Source of the DNA: Pseudomonas sp. Root71
Lineage (GTDB): Bacteria; Pseudomonadota; Gammaproteobacteria; Pseudomonadales; Pseudomonadaceae
Direction: 5' to 3'
Length of the DNA: 64,000 nucleotides
NCBI RefSeq assembly: GCF_001429045.1
Contig: NZ_LMHY01000025.1
Location: forward strand, 254,040-318,039
The notes under the pieces were generated by a model. That model was not told where the DNA came from. It saw only the letters and a program-made list of their open reading frames with translations, and searched no databases. Position numbers and translations under genes: made by a program. Shown one piece after another: positions 62,878-64,000 of this stretch (position 1 is the first letter of the stretch; the number at the start of each line of letters is the position of its first letter).

Positions 62878-64000
62878 ATGCGCATCAGCATTTTTGGTTT
62901 GGGTTACGTCGGCGCAGTATGTGCCGGTTGCCTGTCTGCACGGGGCCATGACGTCGTTGGCGTCGATGTGGCCAAAGACAAGATCGATATGATCAATGCC
63001 GGCAAATCGCCGATCGTTGAACCGGGCCTGGGTGAACTTCTGGCCCAAGGCATCCAGACAGGTCGTCTGCGTGGCACCACCAACTTCGCCGAGGCGATTC
63101 GCGACACCGACCTGTCGATGATCTGCGTGGGCACGCCGAGCAAGAAGAACGGCGACCTGGAACTGAACTACATCGAGGCCGTATGCCGCGAAATCGGTTT
63201 TGTCCTGCGCGACAAGACCACCCGCCACACCATCGTCGTGCGCAGCACCGTGCTGCCGGGCACCGTGGCCAACGTGGTCATCCCGATTCTCGAAGACTGC
63301 TCCGGCAAGAAGGCCGGTGTTGATTTCGGCGTGGCCGTGAACCCTGAGTTCCTGCGCGAAAGCACCGCCATCGCCGACTACGACCAGCCGCCAATGACCG
63401 TCATCGGCGAATTCGACAAGGCGTCCGGCGACGTCCTGCAATCGCTGTACGAAGAGCTCGACGCACCGATCATCCGCAAGGACATCGCGGTCGCCGAGAT
63501 GATCAAGTACACCTGCAACGTGTGGCACGCCACCAAGGTCACCTTCGCCAACGAAATCGGCAACATCGCCAAGGCGGTCGGCGTCGACGGTCGCGAAGTG
63601 ATGGACGTGGTCTGCCAGGACAAGACCCTCAACCTGTCCCAGTACTACATGCGCCCAGGTTTCGCCTTCGGCGGCTCGTGCCTGCCAAAAGACGTGCGTG
63701 CCCTGACCTACCGCGCCGGTTCCCTGGACGTGGAAGCGCCGTTGCTCAACTCGCTGATGCGCAGCAACGAATCCCAGGTGCAGAACGCTTTCGACATCGT
63801 TTCCAGCCACGACAAACGCAAAGTCGCCCTGCTGGGTCTGAGCTTCAAGGCCGGCACCGACGACCTGCGCGAAAGCCCGCTGGTCGACCTGGCGGAAATG
63901 CTGATCGGCAAGGGCTACGACCTGAGCATCTACGACAGCAACGTCGAGTACGCCCGCGTTCACGGTGCGAACAAGGACTACATCGAGTCGAAGATCCCTC
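62878..64000 (+). CDS. algD: GDP-mannose 6-dehydrogenase, N-terminal part
   Basis: The first 374 codons of about 436; runs off the right edge. Makes GDP-mannuronate, the committed precursor of alginate, in the cytoplasm. NAD-binding GLGYVGAV at residues 7-14, the central helix EMIKYTCNVWHATKVTFANE near 207 and catalytic Cys268 in FGGSCLPKD are all present. First gene of the alginate operon in pseudomonads. The opposite-strand frame 62818-63963 is a shadow. Confidence 0.96.
   Translation, partial: MRISIFGLGYVGAVCAGCLSARGHDVVGVDVAKDKIDMINAGKSPIVEPGLGELLAQGIQTGRLRGTTNFAEAIRDTDLSMICVGTPSKKNGDLELNYIEAVCREIGFVLRDKTTRHTIVVRSTVLPGTVANVVIPILEDCSGKKAGVDFGVAVNPEFLRESTAIADYDQPPMTVIGEFDKASGDVLQSLYEELDAPIIRKDIAVAEMIKYTCNVWHATKVTFANEIGNIAKAVGVDGREVMDVVCQDKTLNLSQYYMRPGFAFGGSCLPKDVRALTYRAGSLDVEAPLLNSLMRSNESQVQNAFDIVSSHDKRKVALLGLSFKAGTDDLRESPLVDLAEMLIGKGYDLSIYDSNVEYARVHGANKDYIESKIP

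Noticed and set aside
62818..63963. 381-codon minus-strand frame over algD
   Set aside because: The plus strand encodes a full AlgD sequence with catalytic Cys268; the reverse frame is a shadow. The algD frame itself has no stop in the window.

Overview
The window is chromosomal DNA from a GC-rich gamma-proteobacterium, almost certainly a Pseudomonas of the P. fluorescens group. The evidence is the gene order (glpF-glpK-glpR-glpD; xerD-dsbC-hom-thrC; rpsP-rimM-trmD-rplS; hupN next to ndpA; rhlB-dauB-dauA-dauR; moaC-moaD-moaE; algD), the close match of many proteins to remembered P. aeruginosa and P. putida homologues, and eleven inverted pairs of short palindromic REP elements. I see no rRNA, tRNA, CRISPR array, prophage or transposase. 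Most of it is core genome.

Layout. 1-390: start of a molybdopterin oxidoreductase. 0.4-3 kb: a regulatory region with an ArgR-type operator, then argF and an overlapping ABC ATPase gene. 3.1-4.5 kb: a PhzF-like protein and a YbaK deacylase. 4.8-9.8 kb: the glycerol regulon glpFKRD with recognisable GlpR operators. 9.9-15.9 kb: old yellow enzyme, recJ, yaeQ, a class III CoA-transferase and a periplasmic binding-type protein. 16.0-17.8 kb: a DUF3509 protein and a BvgS-like sensor that stops where the kinase should begin. 18-22.7 kb: thrC, hom, dsbC, xerD. 22.8-24.6 kb: a cation/proton antiporter. 24.8-30.6 kb: the ribosomal/tRNA-modification operon rpsP-rimM-trmD-rplS, ffh, and a divergent ypjD-corC pair. 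30.9-38.7 kb: an MHS transporter, valS, rlmF, hupN, ndpA and a membrane glutaredoxin. 38.8-42.7 kb: a GST, a GIY-YIG protein, an NTF2-like protein, and an MFS transporter with its GntR regulator. 43-44.6 kb: a subtilase without signal peptide. 44.7-48.8 kb: the aapJQMP amino-acid uptake operon. 49.3-55.5 kb: an esterase, rhlB, the D-arginine catabolic genes dauBAR and a convergent amino-acid binding protein. 55.8-57 kb: moaCDE. 57.2-58 kb: an AT-rich patch with one HIT-like gene. 58.2-62 kb: phoH-like, a polysaccharide deacetylase and yaaA. 62.1-64 kb: a long alginate-type leader and the first 374 codons of algD.

How the parts connect. GlpR, encoded inside its own regulon, has near-consensus tandem sites before glpD and one before glpF. 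ArgF makes citrulline under an ArgR-like site. aapJQMP imports amino acids, while dauBAR plus its adjacent binding protein handle D-arginine. The dauB and binding-protein promoters share a 13-bp dyad that I propose as the DauR operator. moaCDE supplies the cofactor that the oxidoreductase at the left edge needs.

The least ordinary items are the kinase-less BvgS-like sensor, the signal-less subtilase, the shared dyad of the dau locus, the DauA position-48 change, the AT-rich HIT patch, the repeats in the algD leader, and three distinct REP families within 64 kb. I did not find a convincing multi-gene system that is wholly new.
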